Position numbers and translations under genes: made by a program
Assembly: GCA_023213395.1 (NCBI GenBank)
Contig: CM041465.1
Coordinates: 191,649,741 to 191,713,740, forward strand
Direction of reading: 5' to 3'
Length of the DNA: 64,000 nt
Source: Cycas panzhihuaensis
Taxonomy: Eukaryota; Cycadophyta
The notes under the pieces: generated by a model
The model's input: the letters and a program-made list of their open reading frames with translations, nothing else
Databases searched by the model: none
Told to the model about the DNA's origin: nothing
In this document: one piece after another, positions 10,094-26,285 of the stretch
How the letters are laid out: each line of letters begins with the position of its first letter
How positions within the stretch are numbered: the first letter of the stretch is position 1

Positions 10094-10816
10094 TGTTTCC
10101 CAGATACCGGAAAATGGGTTCTTGGCAAGTCAACTCAGGTAAGTATAGGTATGTTTCTAGCCTTTGTCTTTGTTACTCCTATAGAAAGATAAACAAAAGT
10201 ATCGTTTTTCTGCATGGTTGACTAACGCATTTGAGTGATCATCTTGCATCCGTTGTTTGATCATATTGCTTGATACTCTTTCAGCCTATGACGATTTGTG
10301 GAACATGCATCCCCATGGCCCTCCACAACACTCCTATGCACCTCCATGTTGTCTCAAGCATTACGTAGCCCGTGTGATCCGTTCACATCTTCTTTTCCAC
10401 ATCGCAACCCTTAACGCCCCGCTAAGTGTGATTGGTACATCTCTATGGCAGTTACCAGTTTCTTGGGAACCCTACTGCTCTGGTAGCCCATCTGGCTTAG
10501 GTCATCCTCTCCATATGACTGTCCCCAGCCACTTAGATAGAGGGTCAACCCCTCCTAAGCTTGGGGTACCCTCCTTTATGGGTCCTAGGCACCCTTTTCT
10601 TGTCCTATTTTGCCTCTGTCACTGCACCAAATCAAATGTCATGGTGCCATACTAAACTTTGTGGTACCGCGAAGTTTGCTGCGAGACAACTGTATAAATT
10701 TTTTTTTTTTCAATTTGCCGTGGAAATTTTTATTTTTTTTCACAAAATTGCCATATGGCTTAGACATCCCTCGACTCCTAGCCTTACCTTAATCACTCAT
10801 TTAAGCTAGGGTTAGG

Positions 10817-10823
10817 TATAAAG
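10817..10823 (+). promoter_or_regulatory. TATA box of element A 3' LTR
   Basis: TATAAAG within GGTATAAAGCCCAAAAG is identical in copy C at 49,907. It is followed by a pyrimidine-rich tract that could mark the transcription start. It places U3 at about 0.75 kb and leaves a very long R-U5. Confidence 0.6.
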
Positions 10824-12121
10824 CCCAAAAGAACCTCATTTTCCATTTTTTCTTCCACCTACTCTTCTCTCTTCTCCTTATTTCACAGGCAGTTTTCTGT
10901 AGGAACACCTTGTAACATCTGAGTTCCATGTGTTCCAGCCTGAGATCCGCCCTCTCCAGCTTGGATCCGCAGTAGCAGACTCGCCAACAAGCTTCCTCAA
11001 GGAAGGATTTACTCCAAGTTTTGCCTCCACCTCCTTTCAACAAGTTTCAACAACTTTGTTTCCAAGTTCCATTGCTCTTCCAAGGATCTACCTGTAAGCA
11101 CCATAGATCTGCTATTTTCTGCCAGTTTCTCATGTAGACCTGTCTCTAATCCAATCCAACACGTATTATCTCATGTTTGTTCCATTTTGTTCCTTTTAAA
11201 CTTTCTTAAAAGAGGTTAGATCATTTGGAATATCTTTCTTTTCTCCAGTTTTCCAATACATACAGTAGGCAAATTCCCTCTGTTCTTTTCTTTCTATCCA
11301 CATCATCTTCCTACCTTCTCCTAGTTTCTCCAAGGAGGCTGTGGGGAGAGGACCTCAAAGAGTGAGAAAAATGAGCTAGGGCAAGTTCCGTACCCAACTA
11401 GGCCTGCTCCTCAAGGGCAACACCCTTCTCCTTTTTCCTCTCCTCCACTCGTGTCTTCCTTGAGCTGCCAGGGAGCTTCCGGAAATAGGTCAGCGTTGGA
11501 TATCAGTATACGCAGCCCTTTGCTGTGCTATTTCCAGGCCTGAGTGCCTTGCTTGGGTGGATTTTCCAGCCCCGAGTAGTGTCTCATTTCCGCCTTGGGT
11601 CTTGGCTTGATCTAGGTTACAAATTGCTGCACATAGCAACACTTGCAACATAGACGATATTTGCAAACCTCATGTTGTTTGTCTCTCTTATTATTTGCTG
11701 CCATTAGGCTATCCCAACCTACTATTTCATGTGCTTAGAGGCACCGTGGAGGTGCATTTGTTGGAGGGTTAGCCATTTCGAAGCTAACCGAATGTATCCC
11801 TTGTCTTGTGTTGTTGGCTTTGAGAAGATTTGGAGTTGTTCTCTGGTTGGAAGTTTGCTTGACTTGAAGTGCTTTAACTTACAATATTCTTAGCATTTTA
11901 CAGCTACATATATAGATTTATTTGCTTGGCACTCTAGTAGCACCTTGGAAAATGGGAGAAAACCTTTGTGATTGTAAGTCTGCCGCGTCATTCACGGAGA
12001 AGGATAAACCATTACAATCTGGGTACGTTTATTTGGTTTCCCTTTCCCTGGTCATTTCAATTTTTAGCATAGTTCATTTTCCTTTGCCTTTTTTGCTTTC
12101 TTCTTTTTGCTTCGGCGGAAG

Positions 12122-12127
12122 GTAAGG
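12122..12127 (+). promoter_or_regulatory. Conserved splice-donor motif in LTR (copy B)
   Basis: AAG|GTAAGG occurs in the same context as at position 84. In this 3' LTR copy there is no downstream gag, so it would not be used for gag expression here. Confidence 0.35.
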
Positions 12128-12713
12128 AAGCCCCTACGCTACCCGTGCGTTGGGAGAAGGAAAAGAAGAAGCAGGTGCAGCACAAGACGGTGACTTCATT
12201 TCAACCGCATCATTTTCCAAGTACATCGCCTCCCTTTTGTAGATATTTTCTCTGCTTATCTTTTAGGTTTGTGTGTTTGCATGATAAGAACATTAAGGGA
12301 AAATGATAAAAGGAAACCAATTTATACCATTCATTTGTATATGCACACTAGCTTACACTTTAAGAAAGAGTACAAGATAGGAGATATTCCCTTCCTCTTT
12401 TCGTATGATTGCATACAATCTACTAGGATTTGCATCCTTAGCATGCATCTTGTGTGTTAGATTGGTTTGCCTCTCTCGTCCCCTTTCCCTTTGTTTAAAG
12501 TGAAAAGAGAGCAATGATTTATGTTAGAGAGAAAACGAGAGGAAACATATTTGTTGTCTTTCATACATATATCTCTTTTATCTCTTGTTTGTATACATAA
12601 CTGACTAGGCACCATGTCACTATTACACATAGAAGGTATACTCCTTCATACATAGGACGGTGGGAACTACTTCTGCCATCGTCCTTTGCTCCCCTAAAAC
12701 TCACTTTAGGTGA

Positions 12714-13298
12714 GTTAGCTCAAGGAGGATTCATCCTCTAAGACCTCCTCCTCTAACCCCATCACATTCATATCAACTTAATAATCTCAACACCCTTCCG
12801 CCTAGGGTTGGTCTCGTGCGTGAGGTGGTTACCCAACACCATATTTATGAGCATGTACCTCCCACGCCACTTACCTATACACATCCTATCGATATCCTTT
12901 CATCGTCCATGAGGATTCGTTTCCTCGTTAGGTCTTGCCATTCCCTTCTGGCCATCCAAGGGTGGAAAAACCTGTGTTTTGAGGTTACTTATGAAACCGA
13001 GGATATTCCTCGTTTGCACTATCTCAAAACCAAAACTAAGTTACCTAGAGGGAAGTTGTGCACCATTCGTGGAACTCAAACCTGTATTTCGACGCACGGA
13101 CGCTCTGTGCGGGTGTTTTCCTTCACTTGTAGGATTGACTCTTTGTTTCGAAGCCTTCCGTTGACCGACCTAGTCCTAACTAGGTGTAGTTACTATCCCA
13201 TAGATGCGATTCTACCAGTGTTACTTATACTTGCATACATCATCTTCTTTTTTTTATTTATATACCAAATTCTACAAACACCATTTTATGAAATGTAA
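12714..13298 (+). CDS. LTR-embedded open reading frame, unknown function (copy B)
   Basis: This is the same frame as at 676-1,203, open from after the TGA at 12,711. It passes the LTR end at 13,214 and runs 28 codons into flanking AT-rich DNA before its stop. Inside the LTR it keeps YLKTKTK, GKLCTI, FTCRIDSLF and LVLTRCSY. Many substitutions against copies A and C change amino acids, but none makes a stop. No domain recognised. Confidence 0.4.
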   Translation, partial: VSSRRIHPLRPPPLTPSHSYQLNNLNTLPPRVGLVREVVTQHHIYEHVPPTPLTYTHPIDILSSSMRIRFLVRSCHSLLAIQGWKNLCFEVTYETEDIPRLHYLKTKTKLPRGKLCTIRGTQTCISTHGRSVRVFSFTCRIDSLFRSLPLTDLVLTRCSYYPIDAILPVLLILAYIIFFFLFIYQILQTPFYEM

Positions 13299-14153
13299 CA
13301 AAAATGTTGGTTAACTACCAATTTGCAATTACTAGGGAAATTATTTTGTGGTTTGCATTTGACATGTAAAACAACATTTAAATGACAATGTGGACATTGA
13401 ATTCCAACCTTACATCCAACTATAATAATTGTCACTAAGATGACATTGTTAGAGTACATTGAATTTGTTCTCATAAACAATTCATTAATGGTGAAGGATT
13501 TTGAGATTGTTATCATTCTAAACACTCTTAACTTCAATTGAGAATTAGGTTTTCTACTCTAACATATTCGTTAACTAATTTTTTCCTTGTGGTCACCTCT
13601 CTTCAATAAATTTAATATACTCACAAATATACACATATACATATACATGTTAAAATGATGTTTAGTCTGCATGATAAGTGGATTAATGGTTTCGTTTCTA
13701 GAAATTACACTTATAACTTATCTATTCAATTTGTTGTAACTCTTTGTTAAAATCTCATTTATGCATCTACATACACCTCGTAAGTTTCAATGTTTCTACA
13801 TATTTTTCATTCGTGAAGGTTGTATTCATATGTCCGTATTCATATGAATAAAAATAAAGACATTAAAACATGATTTAAATTTCTACAAATTTTTACCTAA
13901 CAATTTTCTAACTACATACAATCACCCAAAACATGGATAATACAACATGTGTGCAAATAAAAACCAAACGACCTCTCTGAATCCCCACCATGCTTCTGGC
14001 CATTATGCATTTTCGTTCGCGCTTCATAGAGGAGGAGGAAGCATCGAATTGAGTAGGGTCAGAGAAAAGGACCTTAAGAAAAGGGTACCTCCAACAAGAA
14101 CACCGTTGTGGATATACCGGTCTGTCCTAACTTTTGGGGACGAGGAGATGGTT
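13215..14153. other. AT-rich intergenic DNA
   Basis: No gene or clear repeat is seen. The first five bases (CCAGT) are identical to the five bases preceding the LTR of element C at 49,183-49,187. The right end is the 3' flank of the strictosidine-synthase-like gene. Confidence 0.6.
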
Positions 14154-15503
14154 TTAGAGAGTAACTTTTCTCAAATGCAGTCGGCCAAGGAAGTTGTTAT
14201 CCAGGTTCCCTAAGTACAGATAATCTCCCAACTCCATAGCCGATGTTACAGATGACAAAGCCTTCCCATCTGGATCTTCCAAGCTTCTAATGGGTCCGCC
14301 GTCCTCCCCTACTTTGAGCACCATTGCCCTTCTCTGCAAAAATCCCACCCACTTCAGCAACTTGGGATACTCTGCAAATACCCGCTTCAGAAATGGATGT
14401 CTGTACACAAATTCCAGCTTCTCCGACCGTATCTGTTCAATACGTAAATAATTCAATTCAGTTACCGAGTTTTCTTACAATTTTATATTAACAAAAAATT
14501 AAATAAATAATATATATATAGCTTATTATGAGTACTCACAGGTACAAGCGCTATCCAAAATGACCCATCGCCGGCAAGATGTACGATGTCAGGACCCAAG
14601 GGCAAATTGTCGATGAAGACCTCAGTTTCTCCAGTCTTATCCCCTTTTAACCAGTGCTCGATGAAGCACCTGAATCTGTGGACGATGGGACCGTCTGATT
14701 AGTTTCTAGTATCGAACAAGCAGACCAATTTGGGGGTGGGGGAACGGAAAAATCAAATAAGAAGGTATGCATACTTCCATGTCTCACAGACAACGAGGAA
14801 ATCTTGGTCGGACGAAAGGGCAACGCCATTCGCAAAGGCAAGCTTGTCCAGCAAAATGCTGGTCGTTCCAGTTTTGGGATCATATTTCAGAAGACGACCG
14901 TGGGCTTTTCCTTCAAGAACATCCAATTCCCATTGCTCGTACCCCAACTCGGTGCTCACATCGGAAAAATATATGGTGCCATCGGTAGCCTCCACCACTG
15001 CATCCGCAAACCTGCACGGCAATATCTCTGTAGCTTCATATATTCCATTCCTATCCGGTCCCATTCCTTCGTTACCCTTAAATTTCCAGTACATGAGCTG
15101 CAATATACATTTATATGAGGAATGGCTATTTGATTTAATCAACCTGATTTTAGCGCCTTCGATTTCAGAGGCCAAAACGGAGATCTCTTCGTCGCCGACG
15201 CTCAGCAGACCCTGCAGGACGGTCGTTATGTTGTATTAAATAATTTATTTGGTTCTCATGGATTTGGATTTATTGAAACCGAGAACCGCAAACCTGGGTG
15301 GGTTCACAAACAAGGACTTCTCCGCTCTTGGCAACTGTCAGTCCCAGAGGAGTTCCACCGATCGTCTTCCAGTTCTCCCAGGATCCGTTCCCATGCATTC
15401 GTTTGATCCAGCCATCTTGAGTGGTGACATAAATAACCCCCTGTGCGTCCACCGCCACGTCTTCTGGTCTATCAACGATGCCTTCTCCCAATTTCTCCGC
15501 ACT
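14154..15503 (-). CDS. Strictosidine synthase-like protein, five exons, 5' end missing
   Basis: Exons (minus strand): 15,503-15,294; 15,211-15,144; 15,011-14,775; 14,675-14,540; 14,432-14,154. They join in phase without a stop (930 nt, 309 codons plus stop), and every junction is GT-AG. The product is a six-bladed beta-propeller of the strictosidine-synthase-like / adipocyte plasma-membrane-associated-protein family. Landmarks in order: RPEDVAVDAQGVIYVTTQDG, NGSWENWK, GLLSVGDEEISVLASE, FADAVVEATDGTIYFSD, LLKYDPKTG, FANGVALS, VVCETWK then FRC, DGSFWIAL, and a final LYLGNLDNNFLGRL. Family members are about 350-400 residues and usually begin with a membrane anchor or signal peptide, so roughly the first 50-80 residues are missing. 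The first visible exon starts after a T-rich tract and CAG acceptor, and no upstream exon is recognisable before the transposons at 16.8 and 17.3 kb. Most plant relatives are not true strictosidine synthases, so the substrate is unknown. No decay is visible in these exons. Confidence 0.85.
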
Positions 15504-16839
15504 CTGAACCCAAAAAAAAAAAAAAAAGAAAAAAAATCCAGAGAAACTTATCCTTATAGAGTCTGCCTAAACTGTGTCACCAGTATAGACGTAAAGTAGA
15601 AATGTAGGACATCCAAACTACCGAATTGTTAAAAACGAGACTTCACCATAATTGTAGAATCGTACCACCATTGGTACATTATTCTATACACAAAACGAGT
15701 TTCAAATTCTTAAGAGAACCTCTTGTCAAGCCTCTCAACATAGACGTTTATTAATTATTACCATATCGTCAATGTCACTCGAGGTTATTTTAATAAAGCT
15801 AGAGCGCATCCATTGAATTTAGTTGTCTTGTATCTATCTATCGTAAAGCATCACTATAAATGCGACTTAATGTTGACTTGTGAAGGCCATCTATCGTTAA
15901 AAAAAAAACAGATCCTTTGTAATTTGATTTTGATAATTTCCATACAATTATAAAGGAGTATGAAGTTATACTAATAATTAAACAAATATGAATGCATGAT
16001 GACTCTCTTATAAATACTTTTTGTAAATCTAATTTGATAATTTTTATGTAATCATGTTATCAATATTTTCTAATCAATTGAGAGGTAGGCTATGTTAAGA
16101 AAATATATATTTGAGATTTTAATTATGGGTCCCACAATTTAGTAATAAATAATATAAAAGAAAAGAAGAGAAGGTAAGATATATACCTTACAAGTACTAA
16201 CTTTTTATCTCACAGACTTGGAGTTATTTGTTTAAGGTATAGTTTTATTTGTCTCCAAGTTTTAATTATCTACAAACATAAAGCAAGATATTATAATGTA
16301 CAAATAGCACTTATTTTCTTTATTAGGGTTAGTTATGTTGCCTAACTTATATAATAAGTAAATATTCTATAATAGATAATAACACAATATTCATAAATAG
16401 ATAAGTATAAATAGAATTGAAGTTGATGGTTGAGTAGCCATATTTTAATCAAGAATAAATGTTTATATGCAAAAAGCATGCAAATTACAAATAAGCTTAT
16501 TTTAACCACTTGTAGACAATGTTAATGTCACATAAATGGAGAGCTTTCCCCTTTAGATATAATGGCTAATTATAAAATAGACACCTATGTGTAGTCACAT
16601 GTTCTCTTCACCTATATCTCTTTCCTTTGAGGGATATAATTCATATAAAAGTGTGGTTTCCTTAGATAGGACAACTATGCTTTAATATTTTGATTGAAAC
16701 AAGCTATTGTAACCTCCTCAAAAGGTTTCAACAAAATAAAAAAGTCATTAAAGAGATAAAATTAGATCTAAGACACATTTTTCTTCTTCTTCCTCCTCTT
16801 ATTCTTGAAATCTCCTTCTTTAGAAAAAGGTACTAAGCC
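15504..16839. other. AT-rich DNA upstream of the strictosidine-synthase-like exons
   Basis: It begins with the T-rich 3' end of an intron (as read on the minus strand). No exon, repeat or element is recognised. The missing first exon of the neighbouring gene would be expected here or further right. Confidence 0.5.
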
Positions 16840-17150
16840 ACATGGTTAATGTTAAATGTGGATTAATTAATACAAAACTAAAATCTACAAATATTTCGAA
16901 GGGTTACAACCATTAAGGTTAGATGTACTATTTGGGGAATTATAAATGACTTTAGAGTTTGTTATAAAATCATTTAAGTATTATCAATGTGATCTATTGA
17001 TCTTTTATAGTGGATTTTTTCCCAAAAGGGTTTCTTATGTAACACCCATATATTGTGTACATATGCTCTTTGATGATTACTTGTTATGTATGATAAAGAT
17101 CATGTAGTTTAGTATACATTCATGTTTCATGTTTCTTCACATGGTATTAA
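16840..17150 (+). repeat. Copia LTR remnant L1
   Basis: It matches the LTRs at 28,364-28,725 and 29,470-29,785 in order and orientation (shared words such as GTGATCTATTGATCTTTTA, ATGCTCTTTGATGATTAC and TTCATGTTTCTTCA). It is followed by CATGGTATTAAGG, a worn copy of a TGGTATCAGAGC primer-binding site. No internal region remains. Confidence 0.6.
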
Positions 17151-17312
17151 GGTTGAATATATGTACATAGTTAAGACTATGGTTAGGTGGAGGTGATAAG
17201 ATCGAAGGCTACTTGGTAACACTAGTGGGAGCCCTATTTGTAGTAATTTTAATCTTCTATGACAATTAAAAGAATGACATAAATATGTAATGGTGATTAA
17301 GGAGGTCAAATT

Positions 17313-17643
17313 TGAAGGTTTATAAAATGGAGACAGAGCAAAGCAGATATCAAAATAATCAAGTCACTGTATTGAAAGAGCATAAATAAAGTATTATAAT
17401 CAATCCATTGTAAAGAGCATATACAACTTTTCAAAAGAATGTGGTGTCAAAAGACACCAAGGTTTATCAACATAGTAAAGATATAGTTTGAGGGAGGAGG
17501 GAAACCTCCTCAACCTCTAAAATTTAAAATATAATAAAATAATGCTTAACTAAAGTAACTTTAACCTTACCTTACTTACTTTCATATGTGTGCACTCACA
17601 TGTGTAAATGGTGGGAGTGGGGTGATGAACATTAACCCCAATA
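17313..17643 (-). repeat. 3' LTR of TR-GAG1
   Basis: This 331-bp copy pairs with 26,286-26,617. On the minus strand it begins TATTGGGGTTAATG (TG to TA) directly after the polypurine tract and ends CCTTCA. It contains the family hallmarks GAGGTTGAGGAGG and GGTGTCTTTTGACACC, which match GAGTTGAGGAG and GGTGTTTTTAGACA in TR-GAG2. Confidence 0.85.
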
Positions 17644-17657
17644 TTCTCCCCTTTAAT
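17644..17657 (-). promoter_or_regulatory. Polypurine tract of TR-GAG1
   Basis: On the minus strand the sequence ATTAAAGGGGAGAA directly precedes the 3' LTR. It corresponds to TTAAGGGGCAGAA at 44,827-44,839 in TR-GAG2. It is the second-strand DNA primer of the element. Confidence 0.75.
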
Positions 17658-17765
17658 GGCCATCACAAATATCTTTGTCTTCTCTTTAAACTTGTGAAAC
17701 TTAAACTTGAAAAAAACTTTAAAAAAAACTTTGAATATCTGTCCTTTATCTTGATCATCATTAAC

Positions 17766-18360
17766 TCATATCGTCCTTTCAGTAATGTGTGTCTCTTTAA
17801 AATTGAGTAGTTCAAATGAAGTCCAAGTAGGTGTAGCTTGATTTGAATGAAGATGAATGGCTGTAACTCTAATTTTATCTCCTAAAACTTTGACTTTATC
17901 TTTTGAAATCTTTGTTTTGTGAGTAACTATCATATTATAAGGTTTCTCCCCCTCAAATGAAGGATCAACTTCATGTGCAACAAGGTGGTCGTTCATTTGA
18001 CTTGAATTCTCTTCCTTGATCTTTTTATTACAAATAACCTGCTTTGACATCTGTCACACATGTTCAACAATATCAATGCTAAATTCAGTTACATTGAGGG
18101 TTTCTTCCCCATAAATAGAATATAAGGTATTCCATATGGATTTGGAGGTTGTTATTTTATAAACTCTAGCAAAAACATTATTATATATAGTGCAAAATAA
18201 TATAGCTAAGGCTTCATTATCTTTTTTTATGTCTTCTTTATTATTAAGGTTATATCCATCTTGTAGAAATCTCCAAAGATCATTTTTGATAAAGTAAGTT
18301 TGCATTGTTTTATACAATTATGAAAAATCATGGCCATCAAATATAGGGAATCATATTTTA
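17766..18360 (-). pseudogene. gag: TR-GAG1 gag-like protein (copia UBN2-type), few stops
   Basis: On the minus strand the frame reads FPIFDGHDFS, a stop, then LYKTMQTYFIKNDLW, KALAILFCTIYN-like sequence and TSKSIWNTLYSIYG. This is the copia gag N-terminal pattern (F-x-G-x-N/D-F/Y-x2-W/L-x-M, then A-x-x-I-W-x-x-L-x-x-x-Y-G). A TGA at 18,054 interrupts the frame, which then resumes unchanged to 17,766 with a charged, Lys-rich tail (VDPSFEGEKPYNMIV, KISKDKVKV). The same tail follows gag in TR-GAG2. In a complete copia element, zinc knuckle, protease and pol would follow; here the polypurine tract comes about 110 bp later. Confidence 0.7.
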
Positions 18361-18975
18361 TTTATATTGATTGTCATTTGTATAGAAAACTTTAGTACAT
18401 AATAAAAAAGAATATGCTTTTCAAGTAGACAAATCCTTAACTAAGTTCAATACTAATGTAAGTAGATGATAAAAATATTCTAAAAGAATGTAATCTAATA
18501 TTAATAAGTTATCAATGATGTGGCCTTGCCAATAATTTCCAAGAAAAAGATGTAATACCCTTAAAAATGCCCTTAAAAATAAAATGTTCCTTTGAAGTAA
18601 AGTGCACTTTATGCAACCTTAAGTATAATAATGAATCAAGGATGCTTTAACCAAGTGAATTTTTTATACTTCTTAACAAAATATGTGCCTTTAAAAGGAA
18701 TTAGCGAATTTAATAAATTAATAAACTTATAATATATAATTTTAAATACACTTTGAAATATAATGATTATATGAACAAATTTGGAAAGTAACTAAGATCT
18801 TTTAAACATGCATATCTAAAATAAGACTTTGTGGTAATGAACAAATTAAAAAATTTTAAGCTTTTGATTTTCAAATGAATAAACATAAACTTGAGTAAAA
18901 AAATGACTTTATTTTTCAATGCAAGATTAATAACTATTTCTTTTGTCTATGATGAAAATATATGATGCAAGAAAT

Positions 18976-22648
<3,673 letters not shown>

Positions 22649-25600
22649 CTTTTAAAAAGATGAAAAATATGAAGAAGGCACTTCAAAAAAGTGAATTGTA
22701 CCCATTTTAGGATGCCGAATTACTTATCTTGTCACTTGTTTTAGATGTATATGATTGATTTTCTGCTGTAAATTAGCTTAAAAGAAGTTATATAAAAGTC
22801 AAATAAAAGCCTCAAATATATATTATGAATGATCAGTAAAAAATATAAAAGAAAAAACTTCTTAAAAAGTTAAAGGACAAGCTTATTAGGATATATCAAA
22901 TGTTCAAGTTTATCAACTTTAAAGCTATACTAAACAATAGTAAATTAATTTGAGATTATACAAATTTGAAGATCAATAAAATATCTGTTTAACGAATTTG
23001 ACAATTTTGAGAATAGGTTCCTAAAAATTAAGATTTTAATGCACAAATGATATGGTCCCTTTTTTGGGGCTTAACGGGAGCCTAAGGCTCAAATGATTAT
23101 GAAATACTAGTGAAAACTTTATAAAATAATGTAAAATAATAAAATATAATTTAAAGAGCTACTTAATATGCTTTGAGTTAATAAACTTAAGAAATAGTGT
23201 ATAAAAATATTCAATAATGATAAACTAGGAACTTTTATGTACCTCAACTATGATAGCTTAGAGCACCTACAAAATAGACTTAAAATGAAATAAAAATAAC
23301 TTAAAAATGTAGATCTCTAAAAAATATTTCACCAAAATTAGACGGTACTTAATTCTGAGCTATGAAGCTCAAGATATTAAAGAAACTGTTAAAAGTGTCC
23401 TTTTAAGGTTAATAAAATAGGCAACACAAACAAGGTCAAAGTTGACCTACTCAAACCTGTAAGATAATTAGTCAAATTAAATAAAAATCACCTTTAAGAA
23501 GTAGTGCTCTAAATCATAATTCCAATAAATCTTACAATTTAGAAATTTGATTTTCAGTTGAGGAGATATAGCTAAAAATGTAAGTAGTACTTTTAATGTA
23601 AATATGTTAAGAAACACTAAAGTATCACTTTTACCGATTAAAATAATGATTAAAATAAATCCTAAAAAATAAAATGAGTAGATAGTAATGAAGTTTATTG
23701 AAAATAAATTGTTGCAGAGTAGATTTGGGTAAAAAATGATCTCTTAGTGATAAAGTATAACCTGATAAAAAGGGATTTTGTGATAATAATTTAAAAGGAT
23801 TTGAAAAAAAATGATTGACTTTATTTCATTAAAATCTACACAAATCAGCTCCAAATATGGTAAATACCCATTCTAAACTATAGCCCATAAAATTTTGGAC
23901 TCAACGGGATATGTTTTGTAAAAAATCGATACTCCAACGAGAATATATTGCAAAAAATAGCTAAGTACCTTATGTTTTAAGGAAAATTTAAAAAAAGAAA
24001 AAAGAAAATTTATAAGTTTGAAGTTGGATCCCTTTAACAGAACAACTAAAGTCACATGGACTAATATAACCAGGGGCTTGCAACCTTAAAGGGGGCTTAA
24101 GAACTTTACAAATGGATTTGAAATGTTATATATTAAAGTTTAATTAAAAATAAACTTTGTAAAAAATTAAATCAACGTTAATATGCCGAAACTTGAGCGT
24201 TGACCTATGCAGAGAACAGAGGCATAATAGTCAACTAGAAAGCGATTAAAGAGGTCAGTAGAGTAGATCAAGAGGGTTGGATCGGGGGTGTCGAGGGTCG
24301 TACTAGAGGATCAAATAAAGCTACCTTCAAAAATATGAATTTATATATATATATATATAAATAAATGTAGTGTATATAGTGCATGGCCTCTGGGAAGTAT
24401 CTGATGAACCAGAGTGTATTCAAAGCTTAAAAATGATGATAATCGCTCAAATTTCCATGCTGGGAGAGGGGCAGCACATCCTCAAGTAAATCAAGGCAAA
24501 AATGAATTAAAAAAAAGTGATTATATATTATATATACGATGTAAACAATCATGGACAACGGGCGCACAACAAGAGGTCATATAGAGAACAATGATGCTAC
24601 AGAGTATAAAGAGCTTCGATTACTCTCAGATCTGAGCTAAGGTGTGAAGACAAGAGGCACCTAAATAAAGAGATTGAGATTTTATAAATAAATTCAGAAA
24701 ATATTTCAAAAAAATAGTGAGAAAACAATGAAAACCTGATAAAGTTGAGCCTGAATTGCTTTAGAGGCTAGATCTCTCTTTGTAGGCCATGAAATGAGAT
24801 GAAAATTGACAAGAAGTAAGGTGTCTTAGGAAAAAAAGGATCTAGTAAAATTTCAGGATGATCTATTGCTTGTGCACTAAGAATAAGCCTGCAGACCAAA
24901 TGGGGGCTAAAATGGAGTAGCAATCGATCAAGATGAGATATCTCACTGTACGATCAATGAAATCTCAAACTGTTTCTTTTACTAGCTCATTGGCTCAATA
25001 AGAATCATAATAAGTGGTCACTTGCAGGGGTTTTAAGTGTTAAATTTTCTACACACGCTTGCCAAATTGAGGGTATCAAGTCACCTAAAAAAATAAACTT
25101 GAAAAATAAACATAAAATGAAAAAATAATTTTTTTGATCTGAGAAATGATTAAATACCTTTAGAAATTGACCAAATATAGGTGCGAAGGGTCTATAGAAG
25201 TAGGTCAATAAAAAGTCTTTCAAAAAAGTATAATTTTTATATAAAAAGTCAAAAAAATATGTCAACAGAAGGATCCACTTGAAGGAAAAACTTCAGTAGG
25301 TTGGATCTCACCAATGGAGAAATGAAATCTAATGAAACTAGAGGAGTAGCTTGATATAGCTTATGGCAAGATCCCTACTAAAATTTATGATAAATAGATG
25401 CTTATATACAGAGAACGAAGCTCTAGATCCCAAGGAGGTTGTACGCCTTTATGGAGATTGTATCACCCAAGAAATGCTTAAAATTAGACTAAATTTACTT
25501 GGTCTATCTTGTATCAAACCTATACCCCTGTCACGTAAAAAATCTGATAAAAAAAGAAGCCAAAACAATCAAATGAGAGAAGCAGCAGTGGGGTTTTACT

Positions 25601-26285
25601 ACCCAAAAAAAAAAAGAAAAAAGAAAAAAAAGCCAAGCTTCCAGGAGAGAGACCTCTTTGTCAAAGCCTCAAAAATTGAAATCGTTAAATCCAATACGGA
25701 GCTGACTCAGAGAGCTTTGAAATGACTAGTGATTTGTTAGGGTTTCGTTCACTGTGGAGACTGCACCAGCCTGTAAAAGCACAAGTTTCTTCCCAAACCT
25801 TGAAAAGATGGTAAATAGACAATAAAATCTTATAAAATATCAAATAAAAATTCAATATAACTTCTTTAAAAAACTTTTTAGGATGAATATGTAGTAATTA
25901 TTATATAGATTTAAAAAAATATTAAGTAAATAGATTAAATATACCAAACATAGCCTAATATTTAACAAACTATGCAAAACTTTTTAATAAAAACTTTGTA
26001 AAGTGATGAGATCTTGAATATTTTACCGATTATAACTATGATCCTGCACAGATCTATGAAAACATGAGTTATTTTAGACATATAAATCAGAAATAATAAA
26101 AATTTTTAATGAAAAATAATACAAGAAACTGCTAACAAGCTTTGTAGAAGATGAATAGAACTAATATTTGGCTTGTCGTCAGTAGATTTGCTTCAGAAGC
26201 TAATGGATATTCTTACTTCTCAAAAAAAGACTTTAACAAGCTAAAATCTGAGCCAATGTATGCAAGATCTATGCTCGATACTAAA
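22649..26285 (-). other. Leader of TR-GAG1
   Basis: This AT-rich region lies between the primer-binding site and the TA tract (minus strand). The part at about 24,100-22,700 aligns with 42,700-44,060 of TR-GAG2. On the plus strand, 25,363-25,725 is an isolated 120-codon frame (MARSLLKFMINRCLYTENEA onward) ending in a Lys-rich stretch encoded by an A-rich tract. It has no recognisable domain and could be a captured fragment or chance. The worn primer-binding site (minus strand TAGTATCGAGC) is at about 26,273-26,283. Confidence 0.5.

Larger units (their letters stand above)
10094..13214 (+). repeat. 3' LTR of gypsy element A (copy B), complete
   Basis: It begins TGTTTCCCAGATACCGG right after the polypurine tract and is collinear over its whole length with the 5' LTR of element C (49,188-52,299). 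Where it stops matching, the sequence turns into unrelated AT-rich DNA. The right end reads GATTCTA, against GATTCCA in copy A, so the terminal CA has probably mutated to TA. A TATA box is at 10,817. At about 3.1 kb it is long, as in Tat/Ogre elements. Confidence 0.85.

Noticed and set aside
14730-15239. Plus-strand frames of 104-169 codons opposite the strictosidine-synthase-like exons
   Set aside because: They are mirror frames of the real minus-strand exons, which have splice sites and clear family motifs.
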